Of a stretch of DNA of 64,000 nt, positions 8,873 to 19,558 are shown piece after piece. A model generated the notes under the pieces. That model ran no database searches, had not been told where the DNA came from, and saw only the letters and a list, made by a program, of their open reading frames with translations. The stretch spans positions 1-64,000 of the forward strand of contig NZ_JASSOT010000065.1 of NCBI RefSeq assembly GCF_030238365.1, given 5' to 3'. The stretch is from Lelliottia wanjuensis (GTDB taxonomy: Bacteria; Pseudomonadota; Gammaproteobacteria; Enterobacterales; Enterobacteriaceae). Both the position numbers and the translations under genes were made by a program. Numbering within the stretch: the stretch's first letter is position 1; every line of letters begins with the position of its first letter.

Positions 8873-9607
8873 ATGTTTTCACGCTCACCGAATCCGCCCT
8901 CCGGCGCACCCGCACCTTTCTATGAAAAGGTGAAACTGGCTATCAGCGAGAAGATCGCCACCGGCGTCTGGCAGCCGCATGACCGTATTCCCTCCGAGGC
9001 CGAGCTGGTGGCGCAGTTTGGCTTTAGCCGCATGACCATCAACCGCGCCCTGCGCGAACTCACGGACGAGGGTCTGCTGGTGCGTTTGCAGGGCGTCGGG
9101 ACCTTTGTTGCCGAGCCGAAAGGGCAGTCGGCGCTGTTTGAAATTCGCAGCATCGCCGACGAGATCGCCGCGCGCAATCATCAGCACCACTGCGAAGTGC
9201 TGGTGCTGGAAGAGACCCAGGCCAGCGCCGAGCAGGCGGTCGAGCTGAACGTCAAAGAGGGGGCGCGGATTTTTCACTCGGTGATGGTGCATTTTGAGAA
9301 CGACATTCCGGTGCAAATTGAGGATCGCTGCGTCAACGCCGACCGGGTGCCCGATTATCTGCAGCAGGATTACACCCAGACCACGCCCCACGCCTGGCTG
9401 TCGCAGGTCGCGCCGCTGACGGAGGGGGAGCATATCGTCGAAGCGGTGCGCGCCACGCCGCAGGAGTGCGAACTGCTGCGCATTAAAGAGCACGATCCGT
9501 GCCTGCTGATCCGCCGCCGCACCTGGTCTTCCGGGCAGATTGTCTCGCACGCCAGACTGTTATTCCCTGGCAGCCGATACCGCCTGCAAGGCCACTTCAT
9601 GTCATAA
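8873..9607 (+). CDS. hutC: Histidine utilisation repressor, GntR family
   Basis: HutC is the urocanate-responsive repressor of both hut operons and, lying in hutIGC, of itself. The 244-residue protein has an N-terminal GntR winged helix (IPSEAELVAQFGFSRMTINRAL, about residues 42-63) and a C-terminal UTRA ligand-binding domain, about 95-240. CTAAGGAG lies before the ATG. Its predicted operators are at 6664-6675 and 9681-9692. Confidence 0.95.
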   Translation: MFSRSPNPPSGAPAPFYEKVKLAISEKIATGVWQPHDRIPSEAELVAQFGFSRMTINRALRELTDEGLLVRLQGVGTFVAEPKGQSALFEIRSIADEIAARNHQHHCEVLVLEETQASAEQAVELNVKEGARIFHSVMVHFENDIPVQIEDRCVNADRVPDYLQQDYTQTTPHAWLSQVAPLTEGEHIVEAVRATPQECELLRIKEHDPCLLIRRRTWSSGQIVSHARLLFPGSRYRLQGHFMS

Positions 9608-9635
9608 GTTTTGAAAGCGTGATAGCTAACACAAT

Positions 9636-9650
9636 ATAACAAAATTGTAT
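9636..9650. promoter_or_regulatory. NAC binding site of the hutUH promoter
   Basis: ATAACAAAATTGTAT is the site I recall for NAC activation at the Klebsiella aerogenes hutU promoter (consensus ATA-N6-TNGTAT). It would link histidine use to nitrogen limitation. Whether this genome encodes nac is not visible here. Confidence 0.7.
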
Positions 9651-9680
9651 CTTTATTGTTAAATCCGACCTTGTGCGGGG

Positions 9681-9692
9681 TTGTCTATACAA
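9681..9692. promoter_or_regulatory. HutC operator of hutUH
   Basis: TTGTCTATACAA lies 42 bp before the hutU start and shares an 11-bp core with the hutI operator. A further TGTTTGTATAT-like half site follows at about 9700. Confidence 0.75.
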
Positions 9693-9734
9693 GTATATCT
9701 GTTTGTATATTCCATCCCGTATGAGGACCACATA

Positions 9735-11420
9735 ATGTCGTCAGGTAAATACCGTCAGCAGGATGTCCGCGCCCCGCGCGGCACCACGCTCACCGCCAAA
9801 AGCTGGCTCACCGAAGCGCCGCTGCGCATGTTGATGAACAACCTCGATCCCGAAGTTGCCGAGAACCCGCACGAGCTTGTGGTGTATGGCGGCATCGGTC
9901 GCGCAGCGCGTAACTGGGAATGCTACGACGCCATTGTGGAAGCGCTCACTAATCTCGAAATCGACGAAACCCTGCTGGTGCAATCCGGTAAACCGGTCGG
10001 AGTGTTTAAAACCCATAAGAATGCGCCGCGCGTGCTGATCGCCAACTCGAACCTCGTCCCGCACTGGGCAAACTGGGAGCACTTCAACGAACTGGACGCC
10101 AAAGGGCTGGCGATGTACGGCCAGATGACCGCGGGCAGTTGGATCTATATCGGCAGCCAGGGCATCGTGCAGGGCACCTATGAAACCTTCGTCGAAGCCG
10201 GGCGTCAGCATTACAACGGCTCCCTGAAAGGGCGCTGGGTTCTGACCGCCGGGCTGGGCGGGATGGGCGGCGCGCAGCCGCTGGCGGCCACGCTCGCAGG
10301 CGCTTGCTCACTCAACATCGAATGCCAACAAAGCCGCATCGATTTCCGCCTGCGCACCCGCTATGTCGATGAACAGGCCGACAATCTGGACGACGCTCTG
10401 GCGCGCATTCAGAAGTACACCTCCGAAGGTAAAACCGTGTCGATCGCCCTGTGCGGCAACGCGGCGGATATCGTCCCGGAACTGGTGGCGCGCGGCGTTC
10501 GCCCGGATATGGTTACTGACCAGACCAGCGCCCACGATCCGCTCCACGGCTATCTGCCGAAAGGCTGGACGTGGGAAGAGTACCAGCAAAAATCCCAGAG
10601 CGACCCGGAAGGGACGGTGCTGGCCGCCAAACGCTCGATGGCGGAGCATGTGTCGGCGATGCTGGCCTTCAGCAAGATGGGCGTGCCGACCTTCGACTAC
10701 GGGAACAACATTCGCCAGATGGCGAAAGAGATGGGCGTGGAAAACGCCTTCGACTTCCCCGGTTTTGTCCCGGCCTATATCCGCCCGCTGTTCTGTCGCG
10801 GTATCGGCCCGTTCCGTTGGGTGGCGCTCTCCGGCGACCCGGAAGATATCTACAAAACCGACGCTAAGGTGAAAGAGATCGTCGCCGACGACGCGCATCT
10901 GCACCACTGGCTCGACATGGCCCGCGAACGCATTAATTTCCAGGGGCTGCCGGCGCGTATCTGCTGGGTGGGCCTCGAGTGGCGACAAAAACTCGGCCTG
11001 GCGTTCAACGAAATGGTGCGCAGCGGTGAAGTCTCTGCGCCGATTGTCATTGGCCGCGACCACTTAGATTCCGGCTCGGTTGCCAGCCCGAACCGTGAAA
11101 CCGAAGCTATGCAGGACGGCTCCGACGCGGTCTCCGACTGGCCGTTACTCAACGCCTTACTGAATACCGCCAGCGGCGCGACCTGGGTGTCACTGCACCA
11201 CGGCGGCGGCGTTGGGATGGGCTTCTCGCAGCATGCGGGGATGGTGATTGTCTGCGACGGCACCGACGAAGCCGCCGCGCGCATTGCCCGCGTACTGCAC
11301 AACGACCCGGCGACAGGCGTGATGCGCCATGCCGATGCGGGGTATGACATCGCGATTGACTGTGCGAAAGAGCAGGGACTGAACCTGCCGATGGTCGCCG
11401 CCACACAAGGAAAACACTGA
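9735..11420 (+). CDS. hutU: Urocanate hydratase (urocanase)
   Basis: HutU adds water to urocanate to give imidazolone propionate, using tightly bound NAD+. The ATG at 9735 behind ATGAGGA gives 561 residues, the family length; an upstream in-frame start at 9681 falls inside the HutC operator. The NAD+ loop [13 protein letters not shown] is near residue 178, with conserved segments around [13 protein letters not shown] and [17 protein letters not shown]. It overlaps hutH by one base (TGATG). Confidence 0.97.
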   Translation: MSSGKYRQQDVRAPRGTTLTAKSWLTEAPLRMLMNNLDPEVAENPHELVVYGGIGRAARNWECYDAIVEALTNLEIDETLLVQSGKPVGVFKTHKNAPRVLIANSNLVPHWANWEHFNELDAKGLAMYGQMTAGSWIYIGSQGIVQGTYETFVEAGRQHYNGSLKGRWVLTAGLGGMGGAQPLAATLAGACSLNIECQQSRIDFRLRTRYVDEQADNLDDALARIQKYTSEGKTVSIALCGNAADIVPELVARGVRPDMVTDQTSAHDPLHGYLPKGWTWEEYQQKSQSDPEGTVLAAKRSMAEHVSAMLAFSKMGVPTFDYGNNIRQMAKEMGVENAFDFPGFVPAYIRPLFCRGIGPFRWVALSGDPEDIYKTDAKVKEIVADDAHLHHWLDMARERINFQGLPARICWVGLEWRQKLGLAFNEMVRSGEVSAPIVIGRDHLDSGSVASPNRETEAMQDGSDAVSDWPLLNALLNTASGATWVSLHHGGGVGMGFSQHAGMVIVCDGTDEAAARIARVLHNDPATGVMRHADAGYDIAIDCAKEQGLNLPMVAATQGKH

Positions 11421-12940
11421 TGAATTCACTGACTATCACCCCCGGCGCGCTGACTTTTGCTCACCTGCGCAGCGCCTGGCGTCAGCCGGTGACGCTAAAA
11501 CTGGATGAAAACGCCCACCAGGCGATCAATGACAGCGTCGCCTGCGTCGAGGCCATTGTCGCCGAAGACCGCACGGCCTACGGGATCAACACCGGTTTCG
11601 GCCTGCTGGCCCAGACCCGCATCGCCACTCACGATCTGGAAAACTTGCAGCGCTCGCTGGTGCTGTCGCACGCGGCGGGCGTGGGCGAACCGTTGGATGA
11701 CGAGATCGTGCGTCTGATGATGGTGCTGAAAATTAACAGCCTGGCGCGCGGTTTTTCCGGCATCCGCCTGAGCGTGATTCAGGCGCTGATCGCCCTGGTC
11801 AATGCGCAGGTCTATCCGTGGATCCCGGCCAAAGGCTCCGTTGGCGCATCGGGCGATCTGGCGCCGCTGGCGCATATGTCGCTTCTGCTGCTGGGCGAAG
11901 GCAAAGCGCGCTGGCAGGGGCAATGGCTGCCTGCCAAAGAGGCGCTGCAAAAGGCCGGATTAGAGCCGATTACGCTCGCGGCGAAAGAGGGGCTGGCCCT
12001 GCTGAACGGCACTCAGGCGTCCACGGCGTTTGCCCTGCGCGGTCTGTTCGAAGCCGAAGATCTGTTTGCCTCGGCGGTGGTGTGCGGTGCGCTGACCACT
12101 GAAGCGGTGCTCGGCTCGCGTCGTCCGTTTGATGCGCGTATTCACGAGGTTCGCGGTCAGCGCGGGCAAATTGACGCGGCGGCGATGTACCGCCACGTGC
12201 TTACCGACACTAGCGCGATTGCCGACTCGCATCACAACTGCGAGAAGGTGCAGGACCCGTATTCCCTGCGCTGTCAGCCGCAGGTGATGGGCGCGTGTCT
12301 GACGCAAATCCGTCAGGCCGCCGAAGTGCTGCTGGTGGAAGCGAACGCGGTTTCCGATAATCCGCTGGTCTTCGCCGAGCAGAACGAAGTGGTCTCCGGC
12401 GGGAATTTCCACGCGGAGCCGGTGGCGATGGCCGCCGATAATCTGGCGCTGGCGATTGCCGAAATCGGCGCACTTTCCGAGCGTCGTATTGCCCTGATGA
12501 TGGATAAACACATGTCGCAGCTGCCGCCGTTCCTGGTGCGCAACGGCGGAGTCAACTCCGGGTTTATGATTGCCCAGGTGACCGCCGCCGCGCTGGCGAG
12601 CGAGAACAAAGCCCTGTCGCATCCGCACAGCGTGGATAGCCTGCCGACGTCTGCCAATCAGGAAGACCATGTGTCGATGGCGCCTGCCGCCGGGCGTCGT
12701 CTTTGGGAGATGGCGTACAACACGCGCGGCGTGATTGCGGTCGAGTGGCTGGCGGCAGTGCAGGGGATCGATCTGCGCGAAGGCCTTAAATCCAGTCCGC
12801 TGCTGGAGCAGGCGCGGCAAAACTTGCGTGAACACGTGACGCACTATGACGACGACCGTTTCTTTGCACCGGATATTGATAAGGCGATGGAACTGCTGAG
12901 TAAGGGGAGTCTGGTCGGATTATTGCCTGCGATATTGTAA
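11420..12940 (+). CDS. hutH: Histidine ammonia-lyase
   Basis: HutH removes ammonia from L-histidine to form urocanate, the first step of the pathway and the source of the hut inducer. The 506-residue protein carries the Ala143-Ser144-Gly145 triad ([12 protein letters not shown]) that cyclises into the MIO electrophile, and the NTGFG motif near residue 57. AAGGAAAA precedes the ATG. It is translationally coupled to hutU and followed by a REP element. Confidence 0.97.
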   Translation: MNSLTITPGALTFAHLRSAWRQPVTLKLDENAHQAINDSVACVEAIVAEDRTAYGINTGFGLLAQTRIATHDLENLQRSLVLSHAAGVGEPLDDEIVRLMMVLKINSLARGFSGIRLSVIQALIALVNAQVYPWIPAKGSVGASGDLAPLAHMSLLLLGEGKARWQGQWLPAKEALQKAGLEPITLAAKEGLALLNGTQASTAFALRGLFEAEDLFASAVVCGALTTEAVLGSRRPFDARIHEVRGQRGQIDAAAMYRHVLTDTSAIADSHHNCEKVQDPYSLRCQPQVMGACLTQIRQAAEVLLVEANAVSDNPLVFAEQNEVVSGGNFHAEPVAMAADNLALAIAEIGALSERRIALMMDKHMSQLPPFLVRNGGVNSGFMIAQVTAAALASENKALSHPHSVDSLPTSANQEDHVSMAPAAGRRLWEMAYNTRGVIAVEWLAAVQGIDLREGLKSSPLLEQARQNLREHVTHYDDDRFFAPDIDKAMELLSKGSLVGLLPAIL

Positions 12941-12944
12941 AAAA

Positions 12945-13022
12945 CGCCCGGTGGCGCTGCGCTTACCGGGCCTACAAAAGCACGACGGTAGGCCGGGTAA
13001 GGCAAAGCCGCCACCCGGCTTT
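12945..13022. repeat. Pair of REP palindromes (BIME) after hutH
   Basis: Two inverted REP units, GCCCGGTGGCGCTGCGCTTA and a facing GTAGGCCGGGTAAGGCAAAG type, lie between convergent hutH and ybhB. Such units act as mRNA 3' stabilisers and gyrase/IHF sites in enterobacteria. Confidence 0.9.
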
Positions 13023-13024
13023 TT

Positions 13025-13501
13025 TCACGAATACATCGCCGTAATCGACGCACTGCCCAGCGTATGGAAATGCACGTTAAAGCCCACCATCGCGCCGCTC
13101 GCGCCTTCATCCACGTCAATCTTCTCAACGTCCAGCGCGTGCACGGTGAAAATATAGCGGTGGGTTTCGCCTTTTGGCGGTGCTGCGCCGCCGTATCCCG
13201 CTTTGCCGAAATCGGTGCGGGTTTGAATAGCCGCGTCTGGCAGCGCCACCAGATCGGAGCCGGAGCCCTGCGGCAGCACGCGCGTGTCGGCCGGGAGGTT
13301 AGCGACGATCCAGTGCCACCAGCCGGAACCGGTCGGTGCGTCCGGGTCATAGCAGGTCACGACAAAACTCTTGGTTCCCGGCGGAACCTCGTCCCAGGCC
13401 AGGTGCGGCGAAATATTATCGCCCTGATAGCCCATACCGTTAAACACGTGACGCTCGGGCAATTTCTCGCCGTCGCGCAGATCCTGACTGAAAATCTTCA
13501 T
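13025..13501 (-). CDS. ybhB: YbhB, phosphatidylethanolamine-binding (RKIP/PEBP) family protein
   Basis: A 158-residue cytoplasmic PEBP-fold protein like E. coli YbhB. Family motifs are visible: DPDAPTGSGWWHWIVANLP (about residues 52-70) forming the anion pocket, and GYGGAAPPKGETHRYIFTVHAL (about 100-125). The ligand and role are not established. It lies between the REP pair and bioA on the same strand as bioA, with its own AGGAGAAA ribosome site. Confidence 0.94.
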   Translation of the reverse strand: MKIFSQDLRDGEKLPERHVFNGMGYQGDNISPHLAWDEVPPGTKSFVVTCYDPDAPTGSGWWHWIVANLPADTRVLPQGSGSDLVALPDAAIQTRTDFGKAGYGGAAPPKGETHRYIFTVHALDVEKIDVDEGASGAMVGFNVHFHTLGSASITAMYS

Positions 13502-13570
13502 ACGATTTCTCCTCGGTAGCGGTGCAAAAAGTGTAAACCATCCACAGCATACCGAGGCTAAGGTGTTGGG

Positions 13571-14860
13571 TTAAATCGCAAAATGTGCGGGAATGTTAAC
13601 GGCCTCGATCACCGCGCGGGTCAGTTTCTGCAACTGCTGTTGGGTAATGATGTACGGCGGCATCAGGTAGATCAGTTTGCCGAACGGGCGCACCCACACG
13701 CCGCGCTCTACAAAGAAACGCTGCAATGCCGCCATGTTGACCGGGTGTGTCGTTTCGACGACGCCAATCGCCCCCAGCACACGCACATCGGCAACAAATT
13801 CAGAATTTGCCGCGCTCGCCAGTTCGCGGGTGAGCTGTGATTCGATCGCCGCCACCTGCGCCTGCCATTCGCCGCTCTCCAGAATCGCCAGACTTTCGCT
13901 GGCGACCGCGCAGGCCAGCGGATTCCCCATAAAGGTCGGGCCGTGCATAAAGCAACCCGCTTCCCCGTCGCTGATGGTGTCGGCCACGTGACGCGTGGTC
14001 AGCGTGGCAGAAAGCGTCATGGTGCCGCCCGTCAGGGCTTTGCCGAGACACAAAATATCCGGCGCGATGCCCGCGTGTTCACAGGCAAACAGCTTACCGG
14101 TGCGACCAAACCCGGTCGCGATTTCGTCGGCGATCAGCAGGATACCTTCGCGGTCACACATCTTACGAATGCGTTTTAGCCACTCCGGGTGGTACATGCG
14201 CATCCCGCCCGCGCCCTGAACCACCGGCTCCAGAATCACGGCGGCGATCTCGTGGCGATGGGCTGCCATCAGTCGGGCAAAGCCGACCATGTCCATCTCG
14301 TTCCACTCGCCGTCAAAACGACTTTGCGGGGCCGGAGCAAACAGGTTTTCCGGCAGATAGCCCTGCCACAGACTGTGCATCGAGTTGTCCGGATCGCAGA
14401 CCGACATCGCCCCGAAGGTGTCGCCGTGGTAGCCGTTGCGGAAGGTCAGGAAACGCTGGCGCGGATCGCCTTTCGCCTGCCAGTACTGCAGCGCCATTTT
14501 CATCGCCACTTCCACCGCCACCGAACCCGAATCGGCGAGGAAAACGCATTCCAGCGATGCCGGAGTCATGGAGACCAGACGACGACACAGGTCAATCGCC
14601 GGCTGATGGGTGATCCCGCCAAACATCACGTGGGACATCTGGTCAATTTGCGTTTTCATCGCCGCATTCAGGCGCGGATGGTTGTACCCGTGGATGGTCG
14701 CCCACCAGGAGGACATCCCGTCGACCAGCGTTTCGCCGGTCGCCAGATGCAGTTCGCACCCGCGCGCCGAGGCGACCGGATAGACGGGTAACGGCTGAGT
14801 CATGGAGGTGTAGGGGTGCCAGATATGCTGCTTGTCGAAGGCGAGATCGTCCGGGGTCAT
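13571..14860 (-). CDS. bioA: Adenosylmethionine-8-amino-7-oxononanoate aminotransferase
   Basis: BioA converts KAPA to DAPA in biotin synthesis, using S-adenosylmethionine as amino donor and PLP as cofactor. The start at 14860 ([20 protein letters not shown]) gives 429 residues as in E. coli; an upstream in-frame start at 14920 would cross the BirA operator. The PLP lysine lies in [14 protein letters not shown], with [14 protein letters not shown] before it. It is divergent from bioB and shares its operator. Confidence 0.97.
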   Translation of the reverse strand: MTPDDLAFDKQHIWHPYTSMTQPLPVYPVASARGCELHLATGETLVDGMSSWWATIHGYNHPRLNAAMKTQIDQMSHVMFGGITHQPAIDLCRRLVSMTPASLECVFLADSGSVAVEVAMKMALQYWQAKGDPRQRFLTFRNGYHGDTFGAMSVCDPDNSMHSLWQGYLPENLFAPAPQSRFDGEWNEMDMVGFARLMAAHRHEIAAVILEPVVQGAGGMRMYHPEWLKRIRKMCDREGILLIADEIATGFGRTGKLFACEHAGIAPDILCLGKALTGGTMTLSATLTTRHVADTISDGEAGCFMHGPTFMGNPLACAVASESLAILESGEWQAQVAAIESQLTRELASAANSEFVADVRVLGAIGVVETTHPVNMAALQRFFVERGVWVRPFGKLIYLMPPYIITQQQLQKLTRAVIEAVNIPAHFAI

Positions 14861-14865
14861 AATCG

Positions 14866-14903
14866 ACTTGTAAACCATTTTGAAAAGTTTTAGGTTTACA
14901 AGT
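14866..14903. promoter_or_regulatory. bio operator bound by BirA (biotin protein ligase/repressor)
   Basis: Perfect 11-bp arms ACTTGTAAACC and GGTTTACAAGT flank a 16-bp spacer, the arrangement of E. coli bioO. It overlaps the divergent bioA and bioBFCD promoters, so BirA-biotinyl-AMP represses both. Confidence 0.95.
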
Positions 14904-14948
14904 ATAAACCGAACCCACAATGAACTAAACCCCTTTTGGAGAAGCCCG

Positions 14949-15977
14949 ATGGCTAATCACCCGCGCTGGACAATGTCGCAAGTCACCGAATTATTTAACA
15001 AACCTTTCCTCGAACTGATGTTCGAAGCCCAGCAAATCCACCGCCAGCACTTCGATCCGCGCCACGTGCAGGTCAGTACGTTGCTGTCGATCAAAACCGG
15101 TGCCTGCCCGGAAGACTGCAAATATTGCCCACAAAGTGCGCGCTATAAAACCGGGCTTGAAGCCGAACGTCTGATGGAAGTGGAGCAGGTCCTCGACTCG
15201 GCGCGGAAGGCGAAAAACGCCGGTTCGACCCGTTTCTGCATGGGCGCAGCGTGGAAAAATCCGCACGATCGCGACATGCCGTATCTCGAGCAAATGGTGC
15301 AGGGCGTGAAAGCCATGGGTCTTGAAGCCTGCATGACTCTCGGCACGCTGAACGAAACTCAGGCGCAGCGCCTGTCGGCGGCGGGTCTGGACTACTACAA
15401 CCACAACCTCGATACATCGCCGGAGTTCTACGGCAACATCATCACCACCCGAACCTATCAGGAGCGCCTGGACACCCTCGACAAGGTGCGCGATGCGGGA
15501 ATTAAAGTCTGTTCCGGCGGGATCGTGGGCTTAGGCGAAACGGTGAAAGATCGCGCGGGCCTACTGTTGCAGCTGGCGAACCTGCCGACGCCGCCGGAAA
15601 GCGTGCCGATCAACATGCTGGTGAAGGTCAAAGGCACGCCGATGGCGGATAACGACGACGTGGATGCGTTTGATTTTATCCGCACCATCGCCGTGGCGCG
15701 CATCATGATGCCAACCTCGTTCGTGCGCCTCTCCGCTGGCCGCGAGCAGATGAGCGAGCAGACCCAGGCGATGTGCTTCATGGCGGGCGCGAACTCGATT
15801 TTCTACGGCTGCAAACTGCTGACCACGCCAAACCCGGAAGAGGACAAAGACGTCCAGCTGTTCCGCAAGCTGGGGCTGAATCCGCATCAGACCGAGGTAT
15901 TAACAGGTGATAACGAGCTGGAACAGCAGCTTTTCAACGCCGACACCGAACAGTATTACAACGCGGCAGCCGTATGA
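14949..15977 (+). CDS. bioB: Biotin synthase
   Basis: BioB inserts sulfur into dethiobiotin, a radical SAM reaction. The ATG at 14949 behind TTTTGGAG gives 342 residues; the longer frame back to 14880 runs through the operator. The radical SAM cluster cysteines are C53, C57 and C60 ([10 protein letters not shown]). Conserved YNHNLDTS and a C-terminal [16 protein letters not shown] segment supply residues of the auxiliary 2Fe-2S site and substrate pocket. First gene of bioBFCD; overlaps bioF by four bases. Confidence 0.97.
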   Translation: MANHPRWTMSQVTELFNKPFLELMFEAQQIHRQHFDPRHVQVSTLLSIKTGACPEDCKYCPQSARYKTGLEAERLMEVEQVLDSARKAKNAGSTRFCMGAAWKNPHDRDMPYLEQMVQGVKAMGLEACMTLGTLNETQAQRLSAAGLDYYNHNLDTSPEFYGNIITTRTYQERLDTLDKVRDAGIKVCSGGIVGLGETVKDRAGLLLQLANLPTPPESVPINMLVKVKGTPMADNDDVDAFDFIRTIAVARIMMPTSFVRLSAGREQMSEQTQAMCFMAGANSIFYGCKLLTTPNPEEDKDVQLFRKLGLNPHQTEVLTGDNELEQQLFNADTEQYYNAAAV

Positions 15978-17128
15978 CCTGGCAGCAGCGCATTGACGCC
16001 GCCCTTGAAGAACGCCGGGCGGCGGACGCGTTTCGCACCCGCACGGCGGTTGAAGGCGGCGGTCGCATTCTGATCCGCGATACGCGTCGGTTCTGCAATT
16101 TTTCGAGCAACGATTATCTGGGTTTGAGCCAGCATCCGGTGGTTATTCGCGCCTGGCAGCAGGGAGCGGAAAGCTGGGGCGTCGGCAGCGGCGGGTCGGG
16201 GCATGTGACGGGCTATACCACCGCGCATCAGGCGCTGGAGGAGCAGCTTGCCGACTGGCTCGGCTACCCGCGCGCGCTGCTCTTTATCTCCGGTTTTGCC
16301 GCCAATCAGGCGCTCATTGCCGCCCTGATGGGCAAAGAGGATCGGATTGTGGCTGACCGCTTGAGCCACGCCTCGCTGCTCGAAGCCGCCAGTCTTAGCC
16401 CGGCGCAGCTGCGTCGGTTTGCCCACAACGACGCCACTCAGCTTACTACGTTGCTGGCGAAATCCTGCGACGGGCAACAGCTGGTGGTGACCGAAGGGGT
16501 GTTCAGCATGGACGGCGACAGTGCGCCGCTGGCAGAGTTGCACGCCGCCGCGCGGGAGCACAACGCCTGGCTGCTGGTGGATGACGCCCACGGCATCGGC
16601 GTGCTCGGCGAGGAAGGGCGCGGGAGTGCCGCCAACCAGGGTGTCAAACCGGAGCTGCTGATTGTGACCTTTGGCAAAGGGTTTGGTATCAGCGGGGCGG
16701 CGGTGCTGTGCAGCGAATCCGTCGCAGATTACCTGCTGCAGTTCGCCCGGCATCTGATCTACAGCACCAGCATGCCGCCCGCCCAGGCGTTGTCGCTGCA
16801 GGCCGCGCTGCAAGTTATTCGCAGCGACGAGGGGGAAGATCGTCGGCAAACCCTGGCGGCGCATATTCAACGCTTCCGGGCAGGCGTTCGTGAGCTGCCC
16901 TGGCGGATGACCGACTCGCAAAGCGCCATTCAGCCGCTGATCGTCGGCGAGAACAGCCGCGCGTTGCGCCTGGCGCAGCAGCTTCGCGATCGCGGTATGT
17001 GGGTCACGGCGATTCGTCCGCCGACGGTTCCTGCGGGCACCGCGCGTCTGCGTCTGACTCTGACCGCCGCGCATCTCACTCAGGATATCGACGACTTACT
17101 GGAGGCGCTGCATGACGCCGGTGAATAA
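15974..17128 (+). CDS. bioF: 8-amino-7-oxononanoate synthase
   Basis: BioF condenses pimeloyl-ACP with L-alanine to form KAPA and CO2. It is a 384-residue PLP enzyme of the alpha-oxoamine synthase family with [12 protein letters not shown] near residue 75, [11 protein letters not shown] near 200 and the PLP lysine in [12 protein letters not shown] near 236. It overlaps both neighbours (four bases with bioB, 17 with bioC), typical of a tight operon. Confidence 0.96.
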   Translation: MTWQQRIDAALEERRAADAFRTRTAVEGGGRILIRDTRRFCNFSSNDYLGLSQHPVVIRAWQQGAESWGVGSGGSGHVTGYTTAHQALEEQLADWLGYPRALLFISGFAANQALIAALMGKEDRIVADRLSHASLLEAASLSPAQLRRFAHNDATQLTTLLAKSCDGQQLVVTEGVFSMDGDSAPLAELHAAAREHNAWLLVDDAHGIGVLGEEGRGSAANQGVKPELLIVTFGKGFGISGAAVLCSESVADYLLQFARHLIYSTSMPPAQALSLQAALQVIRSDEGEDRRQTLAAHIQRFRAGVRELPWRMTDSQSAIQPLIVGENSRALRLAQQLRDRGMWVTAIRPPTVPAGTARLRLTLTAAHLTQDIDDLLEALHDAGE

Positions 17129-17867
17129 GCAGGCCATCGCCTCGGCCTTCGGGCGCGCGGCGCAGAGTTACTCAAAGCACGATGAGTTGCAGCGCCGCAG
17201 CGCCCGGGGGCTGAAAACGTTTCTTGGCGAAGGACGATTTAACGCCGTGCTGGATGCGGGCTGCGGCCCTGGCGCGAACAGCCGTGCCTGGCGCGAAGCG
17301 GGCAGCCATGTGACGGCCCTCGATCTCTCGCCGCAGATGCTGGAACAGGCGCGCTATCAGCAGGCGGCGGACGACTATCTGGTGGGCGATATCGAAGCCA
17401 TTCCGCTCCCGGATGCGCAGTTTGACCTCGTCTGGAGTCATCTGGCGGTGCAGTGGTGCGCCAGTCTCCCGCAGGCGCTGCGCGAACTCTGTCGGGTGAC
17501 GCGCCCCGGCGGAACCGTCGCCTTTACCACGCTGCTGGATAACTCGCTGCCGGAGCTGAATCAGGCCTGGCGCGCGGTGGATGAACACCCGCACGCCAAC
17601 CGTTTTTTATCTGAGCAGGCGGTGAATGATGCTCTGGCGGGGGGGCGCTACCGGGCCACCACGGAGGTCATCACGCTTTCCTTCAGCGATGCCCTGAGCG
17701 CCATGCGCTCCCTGAAAGGCATTGGTGCCACCCATCTGCACGGCGGACGGGGGCGCAAACCGCTGACGCGCGGAGAACTCACGCGCCTCGAACTGGCGTG
17801 GCCGCGCGAGCGGGGCGAGTTTGCGCTCTCTTATCAACTTTTTCATGGGATTATCGAACGTGACTGA
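17112..17867 (+). CDS. bioC: Malonyl-ACP O-methyltransferase
   Basis: BioC methylates malonyl-ACP so that fatty-acid synthase can build the pimeloyl chain of biotin. The 251-residue class I methyltransferase has the SAM motif [14 protein letters not shown] near residue 47 and the post-motif [10 protein letters not shown] near 105. The start lies within the end of bioF. Its end overlaps the bioD start. The bioH esterase that completes the pathway is not in this window. Confidence 0.96.
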   Translation: MTPVNKQAIASAFGRAAQSYSKHDELQRRSARGLKTFLGEGRFNAVLDAGCGPGANSRAWREAGSHVTALDLSPQMLEQARYQQAADDYLVGDIEAIPLPDAQFDLVWSHLAVQWCASLPQALRELCRVTRPGGTVAFTTLLDNSLPELNQAWRAVDEHPHANRFLSEQAVNDALAGGRYRATTEVITLSFSDALSAMRSLKGIGATHLHGGRGRKPLTRGELTRLELAWPRERGEFALSYQLFHGIIERD

Positions 17868-18561
17868 ACGTTATTTTGTCACCGGGACCGACACCGAAGT
17901 CGGTAAAACCGTCGCCAGCTCGGCGCTGCTGCAGACGGCGCGTTTGCAGGGATTCACCACCGCCGGGTACAAACCGGTAGCGTCCGGCAGCGAGATGACG
18001 GCGGAAGGCCTGCGCAACTCGGACGCGCTGGCGCTGCAGCGCCACAGCACGCTTACGCTGGCTTATGAAGAGGTGAATCCATACACCTTCGCCGAGCCGA
18101 CCTCGCCGCACATCATCAGCGCCGACGAGCAGCGCCCGATTGAATTCCCGGTGCTCTCTGCGGGCCTGCGTGCGCTGGAGCAGAAAGCGGAATGGGTACT
18201 GGTCGAAGGGGCGGGCGGCTGGTTTACGCCGCTCTCAGACTGTCAGACCTTCGCCGACTGGGTGCAGGACGAACAGTTGCCGGTGATCCTCGTCGTCGGC
18301 GTCAAACTGGGCTGTATTAATCACGCCATGCTCACGGCACAGGCGATCACCCAGGCCGGACTGCGCTTCGCAGGCTGGATTGCTAACGACGTGGTCGCGC
18401 CGGGAAAACGTCATCAGGAGTATCTCGCCACGCTGCAACGCGTCCTTCCCGCGCCGTTCCTCGGAGAAATTCCGTGGCTGGCTGACGGCGCTGAACAGGC
18501 CGAGACCGGCCAGTATCTGGATCTCAGCGCCTTGCACCCCGCGACATCCAGTGCGCAATAA
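17860..18561 (+). CDS. bioD: Dethiobiotin synthetase
   Basis: BioD carboxylates DAPA with CO2 and ATP to close the ureido ring of dethiobiotin. The P-loop GTDTEVGKT follows a few residues after the start, and [10 protein letters not shown] marks the substrate site. The GTG at 17860 gives 233 residues and a start matching E. coli ([12 protein letters not shown]); an in-frame ATG at 17845 would add five residues and cannot be excluded. It overlaps bioC by eight bases and, at its 3' end, overlaps the convergent ABC ATPase gene by 38 bases. Confidence 0.94.
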   Translation: MTERYFVTGTDTEVGKTVASSALLQTARLQGFTTAGYKPVASGSEMTAEGLRNSDALALQRHSTLTLAYEEVNPYTFAEPTSPHIISADEQRPIEFPVLSAGLRALEQKAEWVLVEGAGGWFTPLSDCQTFADWVQDEQLPVILVVGVKLGCINHAMLTAQAITQAGLRFAGWIANDVVAPGKRHQEYLATLQRVLPAPFLGEIPWLADGAEQAETGQYLDLSALHPATSSAQ

Positions 18562-19246
18562 GCGCCTCATCCAGCTCGTTAACGTGGCCCTGGGCCACGT
18601 TACGGCCGCGATACAGCACGCAAAAACGATCCGCGACCCGGCGGATAAACGTCAGCTGCTGCTCCGCTAATAGCACCGTCATCCCCAGTTCGCGACTTAA
18701 ACGCATCAGCAGCTGCGCCAGCTTGTGGGCAAACGTGTTTCCCGTACCGTGCAGCGGCTCATCCAGAATCAGCAGGCGAGGGCGAGTGATAAGCGCATTG
18801 GCGAGAGCGAGCTGGTACTGCTCCTCGGGCGACATGCCCGTCGCACGCGCGTGCCGCAGCGGCCAGAGCTGTGGGAACAGGGCGTAAATTTCACTGCTCG
18901 CACCGGCATCCGGTACGCCTTTGGCGCGCATTGCCACGTGCAGGTTCTCCTCGACGGTGAGCTGCGAGAAAATCCGCCTGTCCTGCGAAACATAGCCAAT
19001 CCCCGGCATCGCGCACTGCGTCGGTGCAGCGTTGCGCAAATCGCACGGTGGTGCGCCCGCTTCATGCCAGATAATGGTGCCACTTTCTATCGGTAACTGA
19101 CCGGTGATGCAGTTGATCAGCGTCGTTTTGCCCATTCCCGGCAGCCCGATAACGCCCGTGCACATCCCCGGCGGCAAATCCAAATCCACATTCCACAGCG
19201 TGTGCTGGCTTCCATAGAACTGATTAACAGCGCGCAGACTTAACAT
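18524..19246 (-). CDS. Orphan ABC transporter ATPase of the LivF/UrtE type
   Basis: A 240-residue ATPase resembling UrtE/LivF subunits of urea and branched-chain amino acid importers (opening MLSLRAVNQFYGSQHTLWNV). Walker A is GLPGMGKTT near residue 32, the Q-loop VSQDRRIFSQLTVEENL, and Walker B LLILDEP near 158 with the H-loop region after it. The usual LSGGQ signature is replaced by MSPEEQ, which should weaken ATP sandwich formation. No permease or binding-protein gene is adjacent, so it is either a relic or works with distant partners. A start at 19246 aligns with the family; upstream starts to 19327 are less likely. It overlaps bioD by 38 bases tail to tail. Confidence 0.75.
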   Translation of the reverse strand: MLSLRAVNQFYGSQHTLWNVDLDLPPGMCTGVIGLPGMGKTTLINCITGQLPIESGTIIWHEAGAPPCDLRNAAPTQCAMPGIGYVSQDRRIFSQLTVEENLHVAMRAKGVPDAGASSEIYALFPQLWPLRHARATGMSPEEQYQLALANALITRPRLLILDEPLHGTGNTFAHKLAQLLMRLSRELGMTVLLAEQQLTFIRRVADRFCVLYRGRNVAQGHVNELDEALIAHWMSRGARR

Positions 19247-19533
19247 AATGCTCTCCTGTAAACGCGTGAGGGATAAGACGTCATCAGGAATGTGCAAAAC
19301 CCCTGCCATAAACCGCAATCCGGTCAAATAAACGGCAGTTTTAAGATTAGGCTCACAAAGGTTAAGCGTGGCTACAGGGCACAGAATGACTGAATTGTGA
19401 TTAAGATCTCGCCAGTGGCTTATGCGCCGTGGGACTGATTATCATCAAAAATGAGTGATAAATATTTTTTACGGACATGCCCATGGGAAAAACCGGGAAT
19501 TTGCCGAGGGGCGCTCTATATGGGCTGGAAGCA

Positions 19534-19558
19534 GTTATCCACTATTCCTGTGGATAAC
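19534..19558. promoter_or_regulatory. Inverted pair of DnaA-box-like sites
   Basis: GTTATCCAC and GTGGATAAC are perfect 9-bp arms seven bases apart. The right arm extended by one base is a full DnaA box (TTATCCACA on the minus strand); the left is TTATCCACT, one mismatch. Function is not shown. Confidence 0.55.

Noticed and set aside
12945-13022. Inverted repeats suspected as CRISPR or transposon ends
   Set aside because: They are REP/BIME units, also present at 21977, 26811, 31471, 43461 and 60262, without regular spacers.
15956-17074. 372-codon minus-strand open frame opposite bioF
   Set aside because: No motif, and bioF is certain on the other strand.
18524-18561. Overlap of bioD and the ABC ATPase as a sign of a wrong frame
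   Set aside because: Both reading frames carry family motifs up to the overlap; short tail-to-tail overlaps are common.
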